From assembly GCF_010500615.1 (NCBI RefSeq), contig NZ_JAAGNX010000002.1:734990-798989 (forward strand): a stretch of 64,000 nucleotides of DNA. Direction: 5' to 3'. Made by a program: the position numbers and the translations under genes. Source of the DNA: Oceanipulchritudo coccoides (GTDB taxonomy: Bacteria; Verrucomicrobiota; Verrucomicrobiia; Opitutales; Oceanipulchritudinaceae). Positions 47,172-54,358 of this stretch are shown here, one piece after another (position 1 is the first letter of the stretch; the number at the start of each line of letters is the position of its first letter). The notes under the pieces were generated by a model. That model did no database searches, had not been told where the DNA came from, and worked only from the letters and a program-made list of their open reading frames with translations.

Positions 47172-49124
47172 ATGAAAGGTTCCTCGATCTCTGTCCGTAT
47201 CGCCGACTTCCTGAAGGACTACCCGCCCTTTGAGTTTCTTGAAGTCGAAGCCCTCCGCGAGCTTGCCGGGAAAAGCAAGGTCAAGTTTCATGAAGACGGG
47301 GAGATTGTCTTTTCCCAGGGCCAGCCCCGGGACCAGTGGATTTATGTGATCCAGCAGGGGAATATCCGCGTAATCGACGAGGAGGGGGAGACTGAACAAC
47401 TGATTGACCTGCGCGGCCCGGGTGACCTTCTGGGGCTGCAGGGCATCCGTTCGGAAGAACCCTACGTTCATACCTGCAAGACTGAAACGGAAACGATCCT
47501 CTACGGCCTCCCGCGGGAAAAATTTGTCGAGGAAGCCCAGAAGTCAGGGAAGGCGCGGCGATATCTGGCGGCCTACTTCAGTCTGAATCCGGCCTATGTC
47601 TGGAGCCGCAACCCACATCACGACGATTCAGACCAAGGCCCGATTACCCTTCGCCGGGGAGGCTTGGAGGAAGTTGGACCCCCGCAATCCGGTGCACGGC
47701 AGGCGCTCGTCACCGTCATGGCGGATACCCCCATTCGCGAAGTGGCCCTGAAACTCCAATCCAAGAGAGTGGAGTGCGTCCTGGTCGTCGATGAAGACCA
47801 CCGGCCGATTGGGAAATTGACCGATGCTGATTTGCGTGACCGCCTCCTGGACGGATCGGTCCAGCCCTTTGCCCCGGTTCGCGACCTCATGTTTACGGAC
47901 CTGATCACCGCTTCCCCGACCGAAAACACCGGTGACTTGCTGGTTAAGCTGACTCGATACGGCAAGAATTTCCTTGTTGTGACCGAAGACGGAACAGCCC
48001 ACTCCCGGGCCCTCGGGCTTGTATCCGAGCGGAATCTCTTTCTCCAATACGGGCGTTTTCCAACAGTGGTCGGTGAAGCAATCAGTTCTGCTCCAGATCT
48101 GTTTTCCCTGAGATCCCTGCGCGACCGTCTGGAATCCCTGATTCTCGAATTTCTCGACAGCCGTCACTCCCTCAAGTGGCTCATGGAGATGGTCGGGGTC
48201 CTGAACCGAAAGTTGAATTCACGGGTTGTTGAGCTGGTTGTCTCCGCCATGGAAAAAGAGGGCTGGGGGGCAGCCCCTTCAGACTTTGCCTGGCTAATGA
48301 TGGGCAGTGGCGGTCGGGATGAGCTGTTGATCCGTTCAGCTGTCTACCATGCCCTCGTCTATGCCGATCCTCCTGCAGGCGAAGAGGAACCCTACCAGAC
48401 ATATTTTCGTGAGCTGGCGCACCGGGCAGCGGATGCTTTGCGTCAATGTGGATTTCTTGAAAGTCCGCAGAATATACTCGCCCAGAATCCGGACTGGTGC
48501 CTGCCCCTGCAGGCTATGAAAGCCCGTTTTTCGGCCCTTATTGCCAATCCGGTGAGTAACCATGTTTACAGCGCCCGGGACGCCTTTGATTTTTATCCAC
48601 TCCGGGAGACACATTGCCCGCTGGCTGAATCCTTGAGCAAGCATATTGACCAGGAATTGCTCAAATATCCGGATTTTATCCGTCACATGGCGAGTGACTC
48701 ATTGATGAATCAGCCTCCCCGTACCATCTTCAAGGGTTATGTTGTCGACAAGGAAGGGACCCGCCGGGACGAGTTGGCGATTAAATTCCACGCGCTTCTT
48801 CCCTTGGTCGATGTCGGCCGGGTTTTGTCCCTTGAAGCAGGATTGCGCAAGCCGACAGCCACCTACAAACGCTTTGAAAAGGCAGCGGACCGGGCAGGAC
48901 GAGACACGCCTTTGGGCAACCTTTATCAGGAGGCCTCGGGGGCGTTTCTGGTCGCTCAATACGCACGGATTTCACAAGGGCTTCGTACCGGGACGGACGG
49001 GGCTGTTATTCATCCGTCCGCCCTTGATGCGGAAACCCGCACCCTCTTGATCACTTCCTTCCGGACCATCTATTCGACGTTGGAAGCGACGGCGCAGCAC
49101 TTTAGTCTTAACTGGCGTGGATAA
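47172..49124 (+). CDS. Cyclic-nucleotide-binding / CBS / DUF294 protein with degenerate nucleotidyltransferase site
   Basis: A 650-residue signalling protein. The order is a cNMP-binding domain (about residues 10-130, FHEDGEIVFSQGQPRDQWIYVI), a CBS pair (about 180-300), a DUF294 nucleotidyltransferase-like domain (about 330-470) and its C-terminal helical domain. The usual catalytic stretch GSxGRxEQxLxTDQDNALIYADPP reads here GSGGRDELLIRSAVYHALVYADPP in two overlapping pieces, so both metal-binding aspartates are lost. The protein is therefore probably a regulator and not an active transferase. Its stop overlaps the start of the next exonuclease gene (TAATG), a pairing also common in proteobacteria. 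Confidence 0.88.
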   Translation: MKGSSISVRIADFLKDYPPFEFLEVEALRELAGKSKVKFHEDGEIVFSQGQPRDQWIYVIQQGNIRVIDEEGETEQLIDLRGPGDLLGLQGIRSEEPYVHTCKTETETILYGLPREKFVEEAQKSGKARRYLAAYFSLNPAYVWSRNPHHDDSDQGPITLRRGGLEEVGPPQSGARQALVTVMADTPIREVALKLQSKRVECVLVVDEDHRPIGKLTDADLRDRLLDGSVQPFAPVRDLMFTDLITASPTENTGDLLVKLTRYGKNFLVVTEDGTAHSRALGLVSERNLFLQYGRFPTVVGEAISSAPDLFSLRSLRDRLESLILEFLDSRHSLKWLMEMVGVLNRKLNSRVVELVVSAMEKEGWGAAPSDFAWLMMGSGGRDELLIRSAVYHALVYADPPAGEEEPYQTYFRELAHRAADALRQCGFLESPQNILAQNPDWCLPLQAMKARFSALIANPVSNHVYSARDAFDFYPLRETHCPLAESLSKHIDQELLKYPDFIRHMASDSLMNQPPRTIFKGYVVDKEGTRRDELAIKFHALLPLVDVGRVLSLEAGLRKPTATYKRFEKAADRAGRDTPLGNLYQEASGAFLVAQYARISQGLRTGTDGAVIHPSALDAETRTLLITSFRTIYSTLEATAQHFSLNWRG

Positions 49125-49795
49125 TGCCCGAAATTGAGCACTACAGGCAGATCAACCAGCTCAAGTTGTCCCTTGAGGCAAACTGGGAGAACTTTCGCTT
49201 TGCCTGCATTGATTCGGAAAGCACGGGCCTCGATCCCAAGCGGGATGCGATCATCAGTCTGGCTGGGGTAGGGCTGCAAAACGGGGAAATCTGTCTGTGG
49301 GACCAGTTTTCCGTCATTCTGCCCATAGCCTACAACACCTCTTCCGTCACGGTCCACGGAATCACCCGTGAGGAGGCCTCGGATGGGGTCGAGGCACCGG
49401 TGGCATTGAGAGCCTTTCTTGATTGGCTGGGAGATGGGATCATCGTCGGGCATCATATCCAGCACGATGTCACCCTGATCAATTTTGCCCTCGAAAAGCA
49501 CTTTGCCATCAAACTACAGAATGTCGTCATCGACACCATGGAAGCATTTCTGGCCGTCAGTGAGATAGGCGGATTTGCCTCCTTGGGAGAGCCCCGGGGC
49601 TACTCCCTGGATGCCTTGTGCGACCACTTCAATATTGTCCCTCATGACCGCCATACAGCGCTGGGAGACGGCTTTCTGACAGCCCAGATTCTTCTGCGCA
49701 TCTTGAAGGAGGCCGCCAAGTATGGACAATGGAATCTCCATGATCTGCGCGCCTGGCACGCCGATGAGCCAATTCCGGAAAAGGAAGGCAAATAG
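49124..49795 (+). CDS. DnaQ-like 3'-5' exonuclease coupled to the DUF294 gene
   Basis: A 223-residue DEDDh exonuclease. Motif I is CIDSESTGLDP (Asp and Glu near residues 29-31), motif II IIVGHHIQHDVTLINF, and motif III has His and Asp in HTALGDGFLTAQIL. It resembles the epsilon-like exonucleases that in many proteobacteria sit directly behind a DUF294 protein, sometimes near acetate genes; no acetate genes are present here. The one-base overlap with DUF294 (TAATG) suggests coupled translation and a shared task. rpsT starts 56 bases later. Confidence 0.88.
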   Translation: MPEIEHYRQINQLKLSLEANWENFRFACIDSESTGLDPKRDAIISLAGVGLQNGEICLWDQFSVILPIAYNTSSVTVHGITREEASDGVEAPVALRAFLDWLGDGIIVGHHIQHDVTLINFALEKHFAIKLQNVVIDTMEAFLAVSEIGGFASLGEPRGYSLDALCDHFNIVPHDRHTALGDGFLTAQILLRILKEAAKYGQWNLHDLRAWHADEPIPEKEGK

Positions 49796-49851
49796 CCTTG
49801 ACAGGGGAGTGGGCTCACCTACTTTCTGCCGTTTCTTTAAAGCAATCAATC

Positions 49852-50103
49852 ATGGCTAATCTACAATCATCCAAGAAAGACGTCCGTCGGATTTCCCGTC
49901 GCACCGAGCGCAATCTGGCCGTTAAGAGCCGCCTCAAGACTCTTCGTAAGAAGGCTTTGGGCGAAGCTTCCGCTGAAGACAAAAGCGCTTACGCCTCTGC
50001 CCTTGATAAGGCTGTCAAGGCCGGTGTCCTGCACAAAAACAAGGCAAACACGGAAAAGGCCAAACTTGCCAAGAATGGCCTCCATTCTAAAAGCCTGCAT
50101 TAA
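49852..50103 (+). CDS. rpsT: 30S ribosomal protein S20
   Basis: An 83-residue lysine- and arginine-rich primary 16S rRNA-binding protein. It has the typical N-terminal QSSKKDVRRISRRTERNLAVKSRLKTLRKK (in pieces), the middle ALDKAVKAGVLHKNKAN and the closing KAKLAK. The ATG at 49852 gives the normal length; the frame is open 18 codons further upstream. A strong terminator follows. No Shine-Dalgarno sequence is seen. Confidence 0.96.
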   Translation: MANLQSSKKDVRRISRRTERNLAVKSRLKTLRKKALGEASAEDKSAYASALDKAVKAGVLHKNKANTEKAKLAKNGLHSKSLH

Positions 50104-50129
50104 TCTTGCTTGATTTTTATCTTTTCGTG

Positions 50130-50163
50130 CCCTCCGGTCTAATGGTCGGAGGGTTTCTTTTTT
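50130..50163 (+). terminator. Rho-independent terminator after rpsT
   Basis: CCCTCCG and CGGAGGG pair around a 10-base loop and are followed by TTTCTTTTTT. It begins 27 bases after the rpsT stop. Confidence 0.92.
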
Positions 50164-50191
50164 CCCGCTTCGCAACACTTTTTCAAATCCG

Positions 50192-50989
50192 ATGAGTAAA
50201 CAGCCGCATCTAGGGTTTCCAGCGCCGCTTCTTGGCGTTGATCCCATCCGGCTTCCCGTCCTTCATGATGACGGGGAGATGCTGATTCTGGCTAAGTTGC
50301 CCGGCATTCTCCTGCAGCAGGATGCCTGGTATCCACGCCTTCCAATCCTCATTGAGGCGATCCGTTACCAGGCGGCCCAGGGAAAGCCGGAGCTGGTAAA
50401 AATGGGCATCAGTCCATCGGGGCTCTGGGCAGTGACAGACATCGATGCCGAGTGCGCAGGTCCAGTCCTCCTGACGAGATCGCGTGAGGCGGCTGAGGAA
50501 CTGAAGAACCAGTTTGGATCCGGTGCATTTTCCTTCACCTACGAATTTATCACGCAGTCCACACCCAGCGAGGATAAGTTGGAGTGCGATTTGCCCCTTT
50601 CCAGACATGGGCGCCTTCCAAGAATGCTGGTTTCCCACACCACGGGGAAAATTACCCACACCACTTTTTCGATGGTCGACAGCGTGGGATCCTACACCCT
50701 TTGTTCCGCACAAACCCGCTTTCCACGGCGTCACCAGGTGCTCTTGCATGCCCTGGAGTCTGGATTACCCGTCCTCGGGGACAGAATCTACGCTAAAAGC
50801 AACCCTATCATGCTCTCGCGTATCAAACGGGACTATCATTTTCGCCGGGATCAGGACGAGCGACCCCTCTACGATGGCCCAGCCTATTATCTCAAGGAGC
50901 TGACCATCAGTGAGAATTTAACGATTTCCATGCCCGCTCCGCCCCGTTGGCAGGGCCTTGTGAAACAGCTTCAAAAATATTCTCACTAG
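50192..50989 (+). CDS. Divergent RluA-family pseudouridine synthase-like protein
   Basis: A 265-residue protein with the RluA fold but no S4 RNA-binding domain. The catalytic motif, normally HRLDxxTSGxLLLA, reads TDIDAECAGPVLLT near residues 82-95. The aspartate nucleophile position is kept, while the Arg and Leu before it are replaced. The C-terminal RRHQVLLHALESGLPVLGDRIYA matches the HQIRxHLxxxGxPIxGDxxY motif with changes. It could be an active enzyme on an unknown uridine or a non-catalytic RNA binder. It lies between rpsT and the COX24-type gene as its own unit. Confidence 0.75.
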   Translation: MSKQPHLGFPAPLLGVDPIRLPVLHDDGEMLILAKLPGILLQQDAWYPRLPILIEAIRYQAAQGKPELVKMGISPSGLWAVTDIDAECAGPVLLTRSREAAEELKNQFGSGAFSFTYEFITQSTPSEDKLECDLPLSRHGRLPRMLVSHTTGKITHTTFSMVDSVGSYTLCSAQTRFPRRHQVLLHALESGLPVLGDRIYAKSNPIMLSRIKRDYHFRRDQDERPLYDGPAYYLKELTISENLTISMPAPPRWQGLVKQLQKYSH

Positions 50990-51068
50990 TCAAAGGGGCT
51001 TTTTTCAAGAAAAGGCTTTACTTGTAGCCTGAAAACAAAAAGTGTCCTCCGCTTTATTCATTTAAGCT

Positions 51069-51167
51069 ATGGGAAATCTCAGAAAGAAACGTCGCCGCAA
51101 AATTTCACAGCACAAGCGCAAGAAGCGCTCGCGCTCGAATCGCCATAAGAAGCGGACATGGGGTTAA
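51069..51167 (+). CDS. COX24/AURKAIP1-type small basic protein
   Basis: A 32-codon gene encoding [20 protein letters not shown] followed by [12 protein letters not shown]. Short Lys/Arg-rich proteins of this form (AURKAIP1/COX24 domain) occur in Bacteroidetes and related bacteria and resemble a mitochondrial small-subunit protein; ribosome association is inferred. A terminator begins 29 bases after the stop, which supports a real, separately transcribed gene. It has no Shine-Dalgarno sequence; TTTAAGCT precedes the ATG. Confidence 0.8.
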   Translation: MGNLRKKRRRKISQHKRKKRSRSNRHKKRTWG

Positions 51168-51195
51168 TGCCTCAAACACACCGGTAATTTTCAAC

Positions 51196-51226
51196 AGCCA
51201 CGGCAGGATTCTGTCGTGGCTTTTTT
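51196..51226 (+). terminator. Rho-independent terminator after the small basic protein gene
   Basis: AGCCACGGCAG and CTGTCGTGGCT form an 11-base-pair stem with one G-T pair and a GATT loop, followed by TTTTT. Confidence 0.92.
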
Positions 51227-51531
51227 ATTTGCCCAGGCAGGGGGTGACGGAGACTGCTCCACAATCCCCCAGTCTTGCCAGTAGATGGAAGCCCCCATAT
51301 TTGTATTACAACGAATCATAACAGGTATTAGTTGGGCCAATCCAGAATGGTTCACCTGTAAGAGCCTTTTCACTACGTGATGCGGTTAGCATCGGCATTA
51401 TCTTGGGCATTCAACCCGCACGACCTTCTTTTTTAAACTTGTAATCTAATGAGCGGAACTTATCTAAATACTCCATAGGCGAGGGGCTCTTTCCTCTCCG
51501 ATGTCTTATTTAATCTACCAAGTTGCATTAG
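51227..51531. other. 305-base spacer upstream of the PilM-like operon
   Basis: No gene, tRNA or convincing terminator is visible. It must hold the promoter of the five-gene secretin operon. The last 110 bases are A/T rich with weak candidates such as TTGTAA (51438-51443) followed by TATCTA, but none reaches good consensus. The length is notable because most spacers in the window are below 100 bases. Confidence 0.5.
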
Positions 51532-52557
51532 ATGTTATCGAAAAAAGCGAAAGGTCTTTTCGTTGAAGTCAATGGGTTCTCATATCATGTGGCTGCCGTA
51601 TCGGGACTTGCTCCTCCCTTCACTGTTGATTCCATTCTGGAGATCCCCCGGCATGAACCCGGAAAGTTGAAGGATCTGCTTGAGAAGGCTTCCGTTGGTC
51701 GTCGCAACCGCTTCTTCAACTCCCATTGCGGGATCGTTCCCGAGAGCCGGTTTTTCCGACTTCATACAATCGAGTCGATGACCCGTGCCAAGGAGCCGGG
51801 CTACTTCAACCAAGTTCTGGAGCAGCAATTCCGGATCAATCCCAATTCGTCCCGGATGGTTGCCTTGAACGCTGTCAACGGAGCGCCATTCAGTCCGGAG
51901 AAGTCACTGGCCACCCAGAAGGAGTTAATTCTGTGTGGGGCGGACTCACGCGAATTCAGCGCCTTCCAGGAAAATCTTGTGGAATGTGGCGTTTATCCGC
52001 AGAGCTTGCAGATCAGTACCTTGTCGAGTCTTGCTGGCCTGAAGAATTATCTCACGGTGAAGGAGATTGAGCAACCGGTTCTCCTGGTTGAAATGACACA
52101 AAACTCGGCCAATCTTTTTATTCTCTCCAAGGACAAGGTCGACTTGTGCCGGCCGGTCAATTTCGGATTCAACGGCGTGCTGCCGGTAATCCAGAAGGAA
52201 CTCGGTCTAAAGGACGAGGATTCTGCGCGGGATCTTTTCTTTTCCAACACCTTTGATTTCAGGGAAATCGGTCCGAAGCTCTTGCGGCGGATATTGAAGG
52301 AATTGAATGCCTCGACCGGATTTTACGAGGTCCAGACTGGACAGACAATTCCACAAATTTACATGACCTCCCTTCCGGAAAACCTGTCGTGGATTCCGGA
52401 GGTTGTGGCGGCTGAAATGGATATCAGCCTGTTGGAAATTGATTGGGAAGGTTGGGCCTCGAGTATCGGGGTGTCGTTCGGGGATGATTGTGCTGCCTCC
52501 AGTTTTGATGCCTCGAAGTTTGGTTTATTCAGCTTGTTCGTGAATTTTGAAAGGTAA
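51532..52557 (+). CDS. PilM/GspL-like cytoplasmic protein of a secretin system
   Basis: A 341-residue protein I place in the PilM/GspL actin-like group from context and fold pattern (FLLVEMTQNSANLFILSKDKVDL-like central strand pair, SRPVNFGFNGVLPVIQKEL-like helix). PilM normally binds ATP and the PilN tail and links the inner-membrane ring to the motor. The phosphate-binding start GIDIGSSSVK of active PilM is replaced by GLFVEVNGFSYHV, so nucleotide binding may be lost. It is the first gene of a tightly packed operon (3 bases to the next). No membrane segment is visible. Confidence 0.68.
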   Translation: MLSKKAKGLFVEVNGFSYHVAAVSGLAPPFTVDSILEIPRHEPGKLKDLLEKASVGRRNRFFNSHCGIVPESRFFRLHTIESMTRAKEPGYFNQVLEQQFRINPNSSRMVALNAVNGAPFSPEKSLATQKELILCGADSREFSAFQENLVECGVYPQSLQISTLSSLAGLKNYLTVKEIEQPVLLVEMTQNSANLFILSKDKVDLCRPVNFGFNGVLPVIQKELGLKDEDSARDLFFSNTFDFREIGPKLLRRILKELNASTGFYEVQTGQTIPQIYMTSLPENLSWIPEVVAAEMDISLLEIDWEGWASSIGVSFGDDCAASSFDASKFGLFSLFVNFER

Positions 52558-52560
52558 GAG

Positions 52561-53214
52561 ATGGCCCTTGGGAGCAATAAAAAGAAGGTCTCACAGCGAT
52601 TGTGGCGTCCCGATTTCCGGGAAGTCAGTGTATTGCCGGACACGAAGGTTATCCGCACTGGATTCCTTATTAATTTCGTGGCCATATCCATCGCCCTGCT
52701 TGTGGTGACGATCTACGTGATCAAGGAGTATTCACTGCAGAGCCTCACAGCACAGGTGCGTGAATTACAATCGCAGGTAGCGGATAACACAGCCAGCAAC
52801 CGAAGCATTCTGGATACCAATAAGCGATTCAAGCAGAGCTCCTCTATCATGGAAGAGGTCATTGCCTTCGACCAGCAGCTACTTGAATTCCCTCTGTTCA
52901 TTAAGGAAATCACTCTCATTCTTCCCCAGCGGGTCATCCTTTCCGAGATTCAGATGAAGTCTGCCGAGGGTTTGGATGGAGAGACGAATGCCCCTTATTT
53001 TTCAGTGGATCTTAAGGGTCGTATCCTTGCTGGTTCGGTCATGACGCCTTCGCAAGTCCTCTCCAACTTCCAGGATGAAATCAACAAGCTTCCCAGTATG
53101 AAAGGCCGCCAAATCGAAATGGACCTTGTTCAATTCAGACGGAATAACGAGCAGGGATACTTTGATTTTACGTTAGAGTTGATGATTCCTCCGGAAAAGG
53201 GCTCCAAATCATGA
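52561..53214 (+). CDS. PilN-like inner-membrane assembly protein
   Basis: A 217-residue bitopic protein: basic cytoplasmic N-terminus (residues 1-32), one membrane helix (about 34-54, GFLINFVAISIALLVVTIYVI), a coiled-coil region (about 58-100) and a ferredoxin-like periplasmic part. This is the PilN/GspL-C layout. The INLLP-type motif with which PilN normally docks into PilM is not seen in the N-terminal tail; REVSVLPDTK is the only similar stretch. Its stop overlaps the start of the PilO-like gene (ATGA). Confidence 0.72.
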   Translation: MALGSNKKKVSQRLWRPDFREVSVLPDTKVIRTGFLINFVAISIALLVVTIYVIKEYSLQSLTAQVRELQSQVADNTASNRSILDTNKRFKQSSSIMEEVIAFDQQLLEFPLFIKEITLILPQRVILSEIQMKSAEGLDGETNAPYFSVDLKGRILAGSVMTPSQVLSNFQDEINKLPSMKGRQIEMDLVQFRRNNEQGYFDFTLELMIPPEKGSKS

Positions 53215-53795
53215 ATTTGTCAGTAATCAGTAAAAAATTCTCTGAGTATCCCGTTATTTTTGTCTGCGGGGTGATTACGCCCTTGGCTTTGGTTCTTCTT
53301 TTCATGCGAGCACCAAAACTAGAGCAGTACGAGACCGAGCTTTCGGACCTTGAGCGGGAGTGGGAACAAATTCTCACGAACACCGAGCGTTCCAATGGCC
53401 TGGAGGAAGATATCGCTGCTCTCGAGTCCGGTCTCGAAGATATCGAAAGCCGCCTCATGAGAGTCGAGAACGTGGCGATCAATTACGAGTTTTTCTACGA
53501 CCTCGAGGAAGAGACAGGGGTGACCCTGAACCAGTTTTCCCAGGGAGTTGCCTCCGACGGATCCGAGATTCCGATGGGCCTCGAGAAAATGAAGCATTTC
53601 TCGGTGATTCCTTACGATCTTACGATTGCCGGATCAATGGATCAGTTACTTGGATTCATGGATGTATTGAACCGGCAGAATTACATTGTCCGCCTCGATA
53701 TGCTTCGTCTTTTCCCCTCAATCGGAGAACAGGGGGATGAGGACAATTTAGGTGGTCGTCTGCGCTGTTATGTCCTTGCCGAAAAGCATGAATAA
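53211..53795 (+). CDS. PilO-like inner-membrane assembly protein
   Basis: A 194-residue bitopic protein with a membrane helix at about residues 13-31 (YPVIFVCGVITPLALVLLF), a coiled coil at about 36-85 (LEQYETELSDLEREWEQIL, LEEDIAALESGLEDIESRL) and a compact periplasmic domain ending in a beta-rich MDQLLGFMDVLNRQNYIVRLDML stretch, which is typical of PilO/GspM. It should pair with the PilN-like protein through the coiled coils. It overlaps the next gene by 8 bases. Confidence 0.75.
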   Translation: MNLSVISKKFSEYPVIFVCGVITPLALVLLFMRAPKLEQYETELSDLEREWEQILTNTERSNGLEEDIAALESGLEDIESRLMRVENVAINYEFFYDLEEETGVTLNQFSQGVASDGSEIPMGLEKMKHFSVIPYDLTIAGSMDQLLGFMDVLNRQNYIVRLDMLRLFPSIGEQGDEDNLGGRLRCYVLAEKHE

Positions 53796-54303
53796 AAAAC
53801 ATACAATTTTCGTTATTACCTGCCTGATGGCCTTGAGCACAGGCGCCCTTGGACAGGTGATTATTCCGGTCGGGGAGCGTACTGAATTAATCAGTGGTAT
53901 GCAGAGTGTCGTTGGTAACATGGACAAGGAAGCGGGCGATTTCACAGGACTGGGTTCCCCATTCAGCAAGAAGGCCGAAGCGGATCTAGCGGCTGAGATG
54001 TCAGAAGGCCCGGTGGATATCGAGGAGGATGTGCTCCCGGAAGTGATTTCCGATGAGATTGCCTTGGATGTTATTTCACGCAGCTTCAAACCGGACGGAA
54101 GCATGATTTTCGGAAACCGGGGAATTCTCAAGCTCGGAAACGGTGAGACAATTGAAGAAGGCGAAAGCTTTCCCGCAGAGATCCGGGGAACCACTTACAC
54201 GGTGGAAATCGTCAAAGTCACCGCTCGCGGATACACCCTCAAGGTCGGCGATGCGACCGTGGACAAAACATTTCTGAAGTCTGTTAATCAATCTGGTAAA
54301 TAG
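53788..54303 (+). CDS. Small exported protein between PilO-like and secretin genes, possible PilP/GspC counterpart
   Basis: A 171-residue protein I do not recognise by family. It has a signal peptide or N-terminal anchor (about residues 4-22, HTIFVITCLMALSTGALG), an acidic middle and a C-terminal beta-rich module (GILKLGNGETIEEGESF, TYTVEIVKVTARGYTLKVG). Position and this module recall PilP or the GspC HR domain, which tie the inner-membrane ring to the secretin N0 domain. The start at 53788 (MNKKHTIF) overlaps the PilO-like stop by 8 bases. Function is inferred from context. Confidence 0.6.
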   Translation: MNKKHTIFVITCLMALSTGALGQVIIPVGERTELISGMQSVVGNMDKEAGDFTGLGSPFSKKAEADLAAEMSEGPVDIEEDVLPEVISDEIALDVISRSFKPDGSMIFGNRGILKLGNGETIEEGESFPAEIRGTTYTVEIVKVTARGYTLKVGDATVDKTFLKSVNQSGK

Positions 54304-54358
54304 TCTTTATCTCAAGCCAAACAAAATTCCAACTAGACAATCAAGAAAGGATAAACCG

